A stretch of 36,164 bases of DNA from Stagonosporopsis chrysanthemi (lineage: Eukaryota > Ascomycota > Dothideomycetes > Pleosporales > Didymellaceae). Of this stretch, positions 1-11,029 are shown piece by piece; within the stretch, counting starts at the first letter, position 1; each line of letters begins with the position of its first letter. A program made the translations under genes and the position numbers. Location of the stretch: NCBI GenBank assembly GCA_022560025.1, contig JAFISE010000249.1, forward strand, positions 1 to 36,164. The letters run 5' to 3'. The notes below the pieces were generated by a model. It did not search any database. It saw only the letters and a program-made list of their open reading frames with translations, and was not told where the DNA came from.

Positions 1-1
1 C

Positions 2-271
2 GGCGGACGAGGCGGCGCCCGCGACGACCGCAACCGCCGCGACACGCGCTCGCGCCGCGACCGCAGCGGCTCCGTCGACGGCGACGACTGGAACAACCGC
101 CGCGACCGCTTCCAGACGGGCCGCGACGACGCCCCCAAAGAACCCAAGGACCTGCAGCGCGACGCCCATGGCGTCCCCGTCGTTCAGGACACGAGCAACA
201 AGCGCAAGGCCGCCGACGACGCCGGCGGCGACGACAAGAAGAGCAAGCTCGAGATCAAGGAGGATGCGTAG
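2..271 (+). CDS. C-terminal end of an Arg/Asp-rich, charged protein (partial at window start)
   Basis: Frame 2 is open from the window edge to a TAG at 269-271 and gives 89 residues. They are dominated by Arg, Asp and Gly (for example RDDRNRRDTRSRRDRSGS), followed by a Lys/Asp-rich tail ending KSKLEIKEDA. GC content is high and third positions are almost all G or C, as expected of a conserved fungal gene and unlike the downstream intergenic DNA. Low-complexity RD/RS-like tails of this kind are common in RNA-binding and splicing proteins, but no folded domain lies in the window, so the function is not assigned. The start is off the left edge. Confidence 0.7.
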   Translation, partial: GGRGGARDDRNRRDTRSRRDRSGSVDGDDWNNRRDRFQTGRDDAPKEPKDLQRDAHGVPVVQDTSNKRKAADDAGGDDKKSKLEIKEDA

Positions 272-2314
272 AGTGGAGAGCGTGCGTGGGCTGCTACCAG
301 TGCGCACGAAATGCAGTACAGTCGCAGCACGTACTTTGTATGCCGCCCCACTCCAACAGAAAAAACAGACGCGTTTTTGCATACGTAACACGGCGTTTCA
401 TATCGGGTTTACCCTTTCCTCTTATTCTTTCATGGCTGGTAGTATGGCCACTGCACTGGGCTACATGGGGCTGGGTGGAAAAGTATCATGGACATCGATC
501 GATCAATTCATCAATCAATCAACTATATTTATTGATTATACTGCAATCTATTAGTCCACATCACGGCCCTACACGTGGAGTGGACTGGAGTGGGTGAAGA
601 AAACACAGCAGGCAGATTAGCCGAGAATAAATATATACATGCAGGCAATGCATCACGCACAGTCCCTACATTACAGTCCCTACACCTCTCACGACTCTGT
701 TCAGCCAGTCTCTCTTCTCTTCTTCCCCTTTAGGTCGACAATGTACAAATGTGTCACCAGGAGATTACATCATGTAGGTTTGGGGGACGTTTTGTGTCCT
801 AGTCAACCGGAAACGAAGTGAAGAGCCTCAGTACTCGACGTATCGTGAAGGAGAGTTGGGTGGGGTTGAGCTACGCCTCGAAAACCAACAGACCCTCCTC
901 CCTCCGGCACGCTCTCCGAATCCGGACTAGCCCCCCCGCCCACATCATCACTGCACATCACCCCATCTTCCCATACTGCAGAGACGACACACACAGCATT
1001 TGCAGAATCCAGCGAAAGCTCAGCAACCGCAAGACCCAGCTCTCTCTCCCCCCTCTCTCGCCCTGTCAGCCCAGCCCAGCCCAGCCCAGCCCAGTCCAGT
1101 CCAGTCCAATGGCGGTGCACCACCCTACTACGAATACATACACGCACGCCCAGAGCTGACACGAGGTTCCCGATCCTCTCCCTTCGCTTACCCTCCCTCC
1201 TCATCACCATCATCATTAGCAGCACATACATACCACCCACACGTATCCTTCGCTTACCTATCCCGTCCGTGCAAGACCCTCACCTCCCCCACGGACCCTC
1301 TACTATGTAGAGAACTCTTGCCGAATCCTGCGCTCACGTACAGACTGCACTCGACCCGCGCAGAGCCCTGCGTCTGCATGCTCCCACGTGTATAGCGGCG
1401 CGGCATAGCTCAGCCGTTGCACCCCGTCCGGCACGCAGCGATGCCCTGGACGTGCTCGTCCCTGCGCGAGATGCAGACGTGTACGTACGCATATGCCCAC
1501 CCGGCTGCTCTTCTCCTCTGCGTGTATCGTGGTGTGGTGTGTTGTGTTGTGATGACTCTGCTGAGGCCGCCGGCTCAGGCGTCCCGCCCGCGCACTTTCT
1601 ACCTGTGTAAGCACGTGGTCAGATTTCTTAGGCGGCAGCGGTTAATGGCGCTGTGAGAAGGATTGTGAGGTGGGCTGCTTACGCCTGCGAGCCTTGCGTT
1701 CAGGCGGCTGCCCAGGTGGTGGTTCGTGTGGGCTCGCAGGGCTGTAGTTTTCTCCTGTCTTGCGTGCGGGAAAGGGGACGGCTGGAGTGGTGATTGGGTG
1801 TTGGATTGCGGGTTTGGAGGGGATGTGGACGCCGAGATGGACGGTGGCTGAGGTGGTGTGGAGGGTTGAAAAGGTCTTTTCCTCGGCTTCGACTGGTTGG
1901 TGAAATATCCATGTGCTTGGAGGAGTAGCAGGCTGCAGTACAGCAGTGTTTGACTGTCTACTGTACTGCAGACAGTAGGGGATGTCAGGAGTGGGACTCC
2001 ATCGTACGGGCAGGTGCACCTATGGATCCAGTGTACTTGCCTGGGCGCGCAAACTACCATCATCGAGCCATCCGCTAACGAGCAGCACATACGCTCACGC
2101 ACAAGGCTCTGGAACCCTGTAAGTCGTTGCGTGAGCTTCTGTAAGGCGGACAGCAAGGCCAGACCTGCGAGCTTCAGTCTTATGTAGGATAGCTGGTCGC
2201 CTGGTTCACAGCTCGAAGCTCTCACCTAGCTCTTCTGCAGATGTCAGTCGTTGTGTACGTCTACAAGTTTTCAAGCAGCTTTTCTGACCAACACCTCCTT
2301 CACCGCGACCAACT
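272..2314. other. Gene-free stretch between the first gene and the PKS
   Basis: About 2 kb without a convincing gene. Open frames on both strands here give low-complexity Pro/Ser/His-rich translations with no recognisable domain. The first 300-400 bases are probably the 3' UTR of the preceding gene, with an AATAAA at about 625. The region is rich in CT tracts and has a CAGCC microsatellite. The last 100 bases are the presumed PKS promoter and 5' leader; the PKS ATG sits in the context CAACTATGC. No RNA gene seen. Confidence 0.6.
1067..1107. repeat. Pentanucleotide microsatellite (CAGCC)n grading into (CAGTC)n
   Basis: Five tandem CAGCC units are followed directly by about three CAGTC units. 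The second half differs from the first by a single C-to-T per unit. It is a simple sequence repeat in intergenic DNA. Confidence 0.85.
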
Positions 2315-5300
2315 ATGCTAGGTAAACTCAACGAACCAATCGCGATAATCGGCACAGGCCTCAGATTCCCGGGCGACGCAACCACCCCAGCCAAGCTATG
2401 GGACCTCCTCAGTAATCCCCGCGACGTGCAGAGCATCATCCCCCCAACCCGGTTCAATGCAGACGGCTTCTGCAGTCCCCACAGCCACCACGGCACGAGC
2501 CACACCCGCCACGGCTACTTCCTCAATTCGGACCCCCGCGTCTTCGACGCCGACTTCTTCGGCATCAAGCCCGTCGAAGCATCGTCCATGGACCCCCAGC
2601 AGCGCCTGCTGCTCGAGGTGGTCTACGAAAGCCTCGAAGCCGCGGGCCAGTCGGCGGAGGCCCTCCGCGGCTCGCCGACAGCCGTCTACGTCGGCCTGAT
2701 GGCGGGCGACTACAGCGACCTGCTGAACCGCGACGTCTCGGATCTGCCGCCGTACGCAGCCGCGGGCGCGGCACGCAGCATGCTGGCGAACCGCGTGTCG
2801 TACGTGTTCGACTGGCGCGGGCCGTCCATGACGCTCGACACGGCGTGCTCGTCGAGCCTGGTTGCTGTGCACCACGCAGTGCAGGCGCTGAGGCTGGGCG
2901 AGGCCCGGGTCGCGGTGGCCGCGGGTGCGAATCTGATTCTGGGGCCTGAACAGTTCATCGCAGGGAGTGATATGAAGATGATGTCGCCGGACGGGCGCTC
3001 GTATATGTGGGATAGGTGAGTGGAGTCGAGCTGCGGGGGAGGAGCTCGGTTTGCTGATGTCGCTAGTCGTGCCAACGGGTATGCCCGCGGTGAAGGGATC
3101 GCCGCTGTGGTGCTGAAAACGCTGAGTGCTGCGGTGGCAGATGGCGACGCTATTGAGTGTGTTATTGTGGAGACGGGTCTGAACCAGGATGGCCGGACGA
3201 AAGGTCTCACAGTGCCGAGTGCCGCCGCGCAGACGGCACTGATTGAGGCCACGTACAAGAAAGCCGGGCTTGACCTGGCGAAGCTTTCAGATCGCCCGCA
3301 GTATTTTGAAGCCCATGGTACGGGGACTCCGGCGGGCGACCCGGTAGAGGCTCAAGCAATACACGATGCCTTTTTCAGACCTCAAAGCATCGATTGTAGC
3401 GGCAGTGAGCCGCTCTACTGTGGCTCGATCAAGACAGTCATTGGTCACACCGAGGGCACTGCAGGGCTGGCAGGTCTGATCAAAGCGTCTCTGGCTATCC
3501 AACACGGCATGATCCCTCCAAACCGCCTTTTCAATGAACTCGCGCCGTCTATAGAGCCGTTCCACAAACATCTGGAGATCGTCACAGAAGCTAGACCGTG
3601 GCCCGCTCTCGCGTCAGGAACTGTGCGGAGAGCGAGTGTGAACTCATTTGTAAGTGACCGCGAGCTTGGATCGGACGCTATCACTGACTTTACCCAGGGC
3701 TTTGGCGGGACTAACGCGCACTGCATCCTCGAGAGCTACTCGCCTGCGAAAGCCGTTCAGGTTAGGAAATCCATGGCGTACCTCCCCTTTGTGTTTTCAG
3801 CAGCCTCGGAGAAGTCCTTGTTGGCCATGCTCTCAGCGTATTCATACTACCTCAAGACAAAACCTTCCACCGATCTCCGGGCCTTATTCTATACTTTGTC
3901 CTCCAAGAGAGTTGCGCATGCAGTGCGAGCAGCCTTTCCAGCATCTAATGTGGACGAGCTGTGCAGCAAGCTTGATTCGCGTCTCCAAACACCGGACGCG
4001 AAGCTGATACTTGCTGCACCTGTACCTGCCCCCCGGCCATGTATTTTGGGTATTTTCACGGGCCAGGGCGCGCAATGGGCAGGAATGGCGCGCAAGATGA
4101 TGCAATTCCCAGCCGCCAGAAGCATCGTCGCCGGTCTGGAGCGCAGTCTAGCAGAACTGCCTGACCCGCCGTCGTGGTCACTGGCGGCCGAACTGTCTGC
4201 GGACGTCTCCTGTTCTCGAGTCACAGAGGCGGCTGTTTCGCAGCCAATCTGCACGGCGGCGCAGATCCTGCTGGTGGAGCTGCTGCGAGCGGCTGGCGTG
4301 CGCTTCTCCACCGTCGTCGGACACAGCTCGGGGGAGATTGCGGCGGCGTTTGCTGCGGATCGGCTCTCGGCCAGAGACGCGATACGGATCGCATACTACC
4401 GTGGCGTGCATCTACCGCTTGTTGGAGGTACCAACGGGGAGGCAGGGGCTATGATCGCTGTCGGAGCTTCATATGAGGAAGCACACAGCATTTGCAGTTC
4501 GGACCGCTTCCGTGGCAAGCTTTGCATTGGGGCCTCCAACTCGACCGCCAGCGTCACACTGTCCGGCGACGTTGCGGCCGTCCATGACGTGAAGAATGTG
4601 TTGCAAGCGCAGAACAGGTTTGCACGGCTTCTGCGAGTGGACAATGCGTGTAAGCAGTCAGACTTCCCGTTCCTCAACACTCGGCTGATTTGTCACAGAC
4701 CATTCACACCACATGGCACGATGCTCAGAAGCCATTACGGCATCCATGCGTGCGTGCAAGGTCACGTTCCAACAGCCAGCTTCCACAGACTGCAAGTGGG
4801 TGTCCAGCGTGGATATGAAAGCAGTCACAGATGGTCTGGATGTCTTAGACTACTGGCATCGCAACACCGTTGGCTGCGTGTTCTTTTCTCAAGCCCTGGA
4901 GCATGCACTGGGGCTTTCCGACTACGACATTGCCGTGGAAGTTGGCGCCCACCCGGCTCTCAAAGGTCCAGCTCTTCAAGTGATTGAAAGCACCCTGGGA
5001 CACACAATCCCATACACTGGAATGTTGTGTCGTAACGACGATGACACCAAGGCATTCTCTGATGGATTGGGCTATATTTGGGCCAACATCAAGGACGCAG
5101 TCGTTGACTTCGCTGCATACGACCTTGTTGCCAGCGGCCTGGACTCGCCTCAAGCAATCAAAGACTTGCCGCCGTACCCCTGGAACCACGAGAGGGCATT
5201 CTGGTATGAGTCAAGAAACTCTCATGCGCTTCGCCTCCGCTCAGGACAGCACGAGTTTCTTGGTACCAGGACTCTCGACTACTCTGCGGATCAGATAGCA

Positions 5301-8300
5301 TGGAAGAGGCACATTATCCCAAAGGAGGCGCCATGGATCAGCGGACATCGAATCCAAGGCCAAATGGTCTTTCCTGGTTCTGCATACATTGTGTCGGCCA
5401 TCGAAGCTGCACGCGAGGTTGCGGCCGGTCAAGCGGTGCGACTCATTGAACTGACGAATTTCGTCTTCGGTCGGCCATTAGTGTTCGATTCAGAAGACAG
5501 TCGCATCGAAGTCCTTGTCGCTTTGAATGGGATCCAGCGCCAGAAGTCTGGTTGGACGGCGAATTTCACCTACCACTCGGTCAGCAGCAGGGCGTTGGGT
5601 CCGTTGTCGCTTAACGCAAAGTGTGAAGTGCACATCCTCTTCGGCCCGAACAAGGAGCTCTTACAAGAGTATCGTAGATTAGATTTCGGGACAGTAGATG
5701 TTGACCATGACCGTATCTATGCGGCGCTGGCAGATTGTGGGTACCACTACTCGGGTGCATTCAAGGCTGTGCATTCTGTGAGGAGAAAGATGGGGCTGGC
5801 ATCAGGCATGATCCGAGTAACAGAATGCACTACGACAAAATCACTCATACATCCCACCACTTTAGATGCCGCCATTCATTCCATTGCTGTTGCGTACAGC
5901 TACCCTGGCGATGGCCGACTAACGTCCGTCCTGCTACCAGTCGATGTCTCCAAGATCTCGATCGACTTGAGCCAGGCAATCGATAGCGCCGACAACGAAA
6001 ATCTGAGGTTCACATCCTACAGCAGAGGGGACGGCGGGGGCGATGTCGACATTTATTCTGCAGACGGATCATCCGCCATTCTGCACATCGAGGGTCTAAG
6101 GGCGAAGCCGATGGTCGCTGCCACCCCCTCAAACGATATCCACGTGTTCTCGGAGACTGTGTGGGGTCCAGCATTTCCTATGCAAGGTGGCACAATCGAT
6201 GATCCGGAGGCGACGGGATCGCAGGAAGATGTGCAGATTATCACTGAGATTGCCACGCAGCTCAGTCATCGGTACCCAGCCATGAATATTCTGAAGTATG
6301 TACCCAACCGTAGTATGAGGTATTCTGCTCATCATCGCTAGTATCGTTCCCTGCGCAGTAGACGCTACGAACCATTTCCTGACGCAGTTGGATGGCGCGT
6401 TCGCATCCTACACGTGTACAGACATCTCACATGAGAGTCTCGGTCAAGCAAGACAAAGTCTGAACGCGTTTGACGACAAACTGATCTACAAGATCCTGGA
6501 CATGGGCATCGGCGTTCCAAGTCAGGGTTTCGTCGAAAATTCCTTCGATTTGGTCGTATCGCTTTCCAATACATCGGACCTGCCGCATCTCGAGCACATA
6601 ATGAAGACCACCAGAAGATTGCTTAAGCCGGGTGGATATTTCTTGTGTCCGCATCTCGTTAAAATTTCTCGACTCGTACCCAACAGGGTAAGCAACATCA
6701 GTGTCAACGAAGAGCAATCTCTTGCTGCTCCAAAGAATGTCTTGACTCGAGCACAGACTTTGGACAAGTACGGATTCGCGGAAAATGATTGGCTGGCGCA
6801 GTCGCGAAGCAAAGATATACCCCATCGTCCCGTGATGCTCTTGCAAGCGATCGATGAACGTGTGAAGATCCTCCGAGAGCCATTAGGCCCGGCAAACCCG
6901 CCCTTGTTGTTCTCTGGAATCACTGTGGTAGGAGGTGCAACATCGGCCACTTCATCTTGCGCTACAGAACTGCAGACAATCTTGAAAGCCTACAGTACAA
7001 GCGTAGCGCATGCCAAGACACTCGCAAAATTAACCGATAGCGAGCTTTCGTTCGGCGGCAACGCAGTTCTGCTTCAGGACTATGACAAGCCGCTGTTCGA
7101 AGACTTCAATGCATCAACTCTCCAAGGCCTGCAGAGACTGTTCAGAAGAAGCAGAGACGTCTTGTGGGTCACTCATGGCTACAAGCAGAACCACCCGCAC
7201 GCGAGGATGCTGGTGGCTTTTGCAAGATGTCTGGTTTTGGAGATGCCGCACATCAGACTCCAGATCCTCGACTTTCCACCGAAAGAAGCGCTCGACTCGA
7301 CCGTGATATCGGAAAGTCTTCTCAGGTTGTTGGTGACTGGGAAGTGGGAGGACGAAGGCCGGCTTGCTGATTTGCTTTGGTCTGTGGAGCCCGAGATATC
7401 TCACCTCGATGGCTGTCAATTTGTACCAAGGGTAAAGTCTAGCAAGAGTCGCAACGCCCGCTACAATTCTGCTCGCCGTCTTATCACTAGGCCTGTCGAC
7501 TCATGCGTCGAGCCCGTCACTTTGTCTGTCGAAGACAACGCCTACGTACTCAAGACCAAAGTGGAGCCTGCTTTTGCGGTGCAGTCTGCAGACTTGGACA
7601 TGGTTAGCATCCGTATCACGTACTCTTCTCTACAGGCAATTAGGATAGGCCACTGCGGATACTATTACCTCCTCGTAGGCACCAACACTATAACCGACGA
7701 GCAGGTGGTCGCGCTGTCGGGGACGCTCTCTTCCGTCATTGATGTGCCACGTAGTCTGGTCAGAACGTGTTCTTTACCGCGAAACCAAGCGGTCGGATAT
7801 CTCCAGGCTCTATCTTTTGGCTTACTGTCAAGTACGGCACTGGAAGATCTCTCCCCAGGCCAATGTCTGCTTGTACTTGAGCCACATCGAGATCTTGTCT
7901 CCATTCTTACACGCTTTGCTGCTGCTCAGGACGTTCGAGTACTGTTTTGCACGGCCACTGTGGGTCAACACGGAAAGGTTGAGCAATGTCTGTGGAAGCA
8001 CGTGTCGGCTTGCGCTTCGAAGCGCGAGATCAAGAGTACTCTACGCGGATCGTCTCCATCACGAGTACTATCTTGGAAAAATAACGATTGGGCCTCCAAT
8101 GTACTCGAGACACTGTCGCACGAAATTCCTGTCGATAGGTTGAGCTCTTATGTGGCCAAGCGGGGTTTGTCAGTCTATCCAGCTAAGAATCTGAAAGTTT
8201 CCACTGTGTTAGAAGGCGTGGAAGATCAGTTGGCTATGGTTGACGATCAGACTGTATTTTCAGATGGTCTCTTGCTTCAACTGCGGGCCTTGAACAGGTT

Positions 8301-10032
8301 GGACCTCGATGCCAGCGCCGGCGACATGGCCATTGTCGATTGGTCGACAACAGCCAACATTCCAGTCCGAGTGGAGGCCGCGGATCAACAAGTGCGCTTT
8401 CGTAGCGATCGCACCTACTGGCTTGTTGGTCTCACGGGGGACCTGGGACTCTCACTCTGTGAGTGGATGATCGACCGAAACGCCACGCACATCGCTCTCT
8501 CTAGTCGCAGTCCCAGCATCAACCCAGGGTGGCTTGCTCACCTCGCATCCCTGGGTGCAACAGTCAAGATCTATAGTTGTGATGTGACTGACTACCAATC
8601 CGTCGAGCAGGTGCATGGCAAGATCAGGGAACAACTGCCACCTGTCGCGGGAGTGTGCCATGGAGCTATGGTGCTTCGAGATTCGCTCATCCAAGATCTG
8701 GACATCGCACGGGTGGACGAAGTACTGAAGCCAAAGTTCGATGGGGCGATTCATCTCGACAGGGTATTCCAGAACCACGACCTCGATTTCTTCATCATGC
8801 TCTCTTCCATCTCAGCTGTTACCGGCAACCCGGGCCAAGCGGCATACGCTGCTGGCAATGGATTCCTATCGGCTCTGACAGCTCAACGCAGAGCGCGTGG
8901 GGATGCAGCTTCCTGCATTGCGCTCGGTGCGATACTGGGGAGCGGGTACATCACGCGGGGGATGACGCTGATGCAGCAGATGTCGCTCAGGAAAGCGGGA
9001 GTAATGTGGACTTCAGAGCAAGACTTCCATACTGCCTTCGCTGAGGCAGTACTGGCCAGCCCACCGCGCTCTGGTGAGACTGGAGAATTCGGAACTGGAG
9101 TCCCGATAACCTACATTGATGATGCATGCAAGCCAAAGCATGCGAGCAACCCCATCTTCTCGCACTTGCTGCTGCAACGTGCAAGTGATCAGGGTCCTCT
9201 TCCCGATAGTCCGTCGATGTCGACAAAAGCTAAGTTGCTGCGCGCCACCACCCGACAAGACGTATCAAATATACTGGAGACATTCCTCGCATCGAGACTC
9301 CGGAAAACCCTTCAGATGGTCTCAGGCGCAGATGTGCTCGACAAAACGGCCGAAGGTCTTGGCATTGATTCGCTGATTGCTGTCGAGATGAAGTCCTGGC
9401 TGATGAGGGAGCTGAACGTGGACATGCCGCTTCTCGTCATCATAGGCGGAAAGACCATGCGCGGAGTACTTGCTCACTGCATCCGGCTGCTCGATTCCAC
9501 CATGACACCGTTGCTGAAGGTTGCGGTGGATGAAGACGAGACGAAGCTGATGGACGGTGCGCAGCCTGCCCCGCAAGCTGCGTCGCCCAGCACAGTAAGT
9601 TCTGGAACTGCAACCACGAGTCGCGCAAGTGCTACTTCGTCTGCTTCTGATGACTCATTGCTGGACAAGCCCGTTGTTGAGACACCCACAGCTGCGCAGC
9701 TTAGCTTGGAGAGCAGAGGGCAGGAAGAGATGCATTCGCCTCGTACGCCGTCAACCAAACTTGTGCCTCGACTGAAGACGATCGATTCGGTAGTGACTGG
9801 TCATCTGCCGGTCGGCGTTGCAAGGGAGGGTGTCATGACCGCCGGCAATGTTTCGCCAAAGGTTCCAGTCGTGTCAGCAGTAAGTCGTAGCGAGAGTTCA
9901 GGAGGCAGTCTTATGCAGCCGCAGGATGGGAAGGGGATATATGCTCAATTGACAAAGGCACCGGGAGCGGCTAAGCCGTCTCGGGCTTCAAGGTTCCGCA
10001 AAGCGCTCTTGAAGCGGTTTTTGCTGGCGTGA
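2315..10032 (+). CDS. Partially reducing type I polyketide synthase of the PKS-NRPS clade, without NRPS module
   Basis: Five exons: 2315-3015, 3067-3649, 3698-4649, 4699-6295, 6342-10032. The GT-AG introns are 51, 48, 49 and 46 bp, placed to restore conserved motifs, and give 2,507 aa. Domains: KS (about 7-430) with DTACSSS and catalytic Cys178, His317, His361; AT (about 545-850) with GHSSG, Ser638; DH (about 925-1220) with HRIQGQMVFPG, His962 and Asp1135; MT (about 1270-1420); a degenerate region where an enoyl reductase would lie (no NADPH motif); KR (about 1960-2150) with GLTGDLG and Tyr2113; ACP with GIDSL, Ser2288. The ACP and KR resemble those of fungal PKS-NRPS hybrids, for example VDMPLLVIIGG after the ACP serine and the Ser/Thr-rich linker at about 2330-2507. 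There is no C-A-T-R module, thioesterase or reductase. The MT SAM motif I, usually close to EIGAGTGGAT, reads NIVPCAVDAT (1278-1287), so methylation is probably lost. No tailoring genes or trans-enoyl reductase are in the window. Expected role: assembly of an unmethylated polyketide from malonyl-CoA, released by something in trans. Confidence 0.93.
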
Positions 10033-10194
10033 AGGATACCGCACGGCTGTGTATATGCCTCGGTCGTCAGAACAGCTATCAAGGCTGTGCCTCTTCAGCA
10101 TGACAAGACGGTCACAATTCTGCAGACAAGTCATAATCCAAAGAAACATTGACTCGATTTAGGCCATGAACTATAGCTCGATTATATAAATTAT

Positions 10195-10351
10195 TGTTGC
10201 GGTGCAAGTCGGCCCTACAGGCCTTGATCGTCACTCCTGTGACTCTCCTGGACTAGCACGTCTCAGAGCATGTATATATTGACGCTCTCTAGCTAGCAAG
10301 TAACACAAGCGCAGTTTTCCATCATTTTCAGCAGCTGCTTACGCTGCAACA
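10195..10351 (+). mobile_element. Solo LTR (157 bp), forward, with 5-bp target duplication
   Basis: The 157-bp unit begins TGTTGCGG and ends GCTGCAACA. It is nearly identical to the LTRs at 13702-13858 and 18721-18877 and, reversed, to 11299-11455. It is flanked on both sides by ATTAT (10190-10194 and 10352-10356), a perfect target site duplication. It lies about 160 bp past the PKS stop, so it does not break the gene. It most likely arose by insertion of a full Copia element followed by LTR-LTR recombination. Confidence 0.95.
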
Positions 10352-10356
10352 ATTAT

Positions 10357-11029
10357 CAGCAGCACTGTACTGGCAGCTAGCCTATCTCGGCTGGAACTTC
10401 GACCACTCGATACAACAAGAGCGTTGCAAGGAATCCTACTGCTAAGTCGTCGCAGCTCTGGCATCGTTGTAGGCTGCGGCATTTTTCAAAACCCGCCGTC
10501 CCCAATGCTGGTGTTCGACATGGCCTCATCCCAATGTTTACGCACCTGCTAGAACGTCTCATGCAACGAGCAAGCAAAGTATCGCTTGGGCTATAGAACG
10601 CAGACACAATACAAAGTCTCCAGCAACGCTCTCAGCGCAAACCAGGCGTCCGACTTGGCGGAGGCCTAACACTAATCAAAGGACACAATACAGCAAGAGC
10701 TATCTGGCGCGCGCTCTTATTCACAATGCGATGTTGTAGCTGCTTGTACTGTTACCCACCTGCATAGACAACACATTTCTGAGTTAGGCACAGGAATACC
10801 ACTCCAGTGCATATTTTTCGGATTAAGCGGCGCGGCACTTGTGCCGGTAGTGCTGATTGGTAGGATTTGCCTTGTCTTGATTAGGCAGCTCAGTTGAGCG
10901 CTAAACATGAGTTAAAATTAACGCATTAGGCCACCTGAGCGCCTGTGTATAATATCCACAGTACCACCCCAAAGAATTGGAACATAGTCATCATATATAG
11001 CAATTCGACAACCACGCTCATTAATCAGC
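10357..11029. other. Gene-free DNA between the first solo LTR and the PAN-protein relic
   Basis: About 670 bp of ordinary-composition DNA. No frame gives a recognisable protein. It should contain the former promoter of the PAN-like gene at 11030. Nothing else seen. Confidence 0.5.

Noticed and set aside
168..597. Overlapping plus-strand ORFs of 103-128 codons near the window start
   Set aside because: One is a shadow of the real frame ending at 271; both run into what looks like 3' UTR and give no recognisable protein.
1599..2225. Minus-strand ORF of 208 codons upstream of the PKS
   Set aside because: Pro/His/Ser-rich low-complexity translation without domain or conserved look; it lies in promoter-like DNA.
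7520..8300. Possible enoyl reductase in the PKS
   Set aside because: Position fits, but there is no NADPH-binding glycine motif and the sequence is degenerate; treated as an inactive remnant, as in PKS-NRPS synthases.
10033..10194. Remnant of an NRPS condensation domain after the PKS stop
   Set aside because: I looked for condensation motifs in all frames of this short stretch and saw none.
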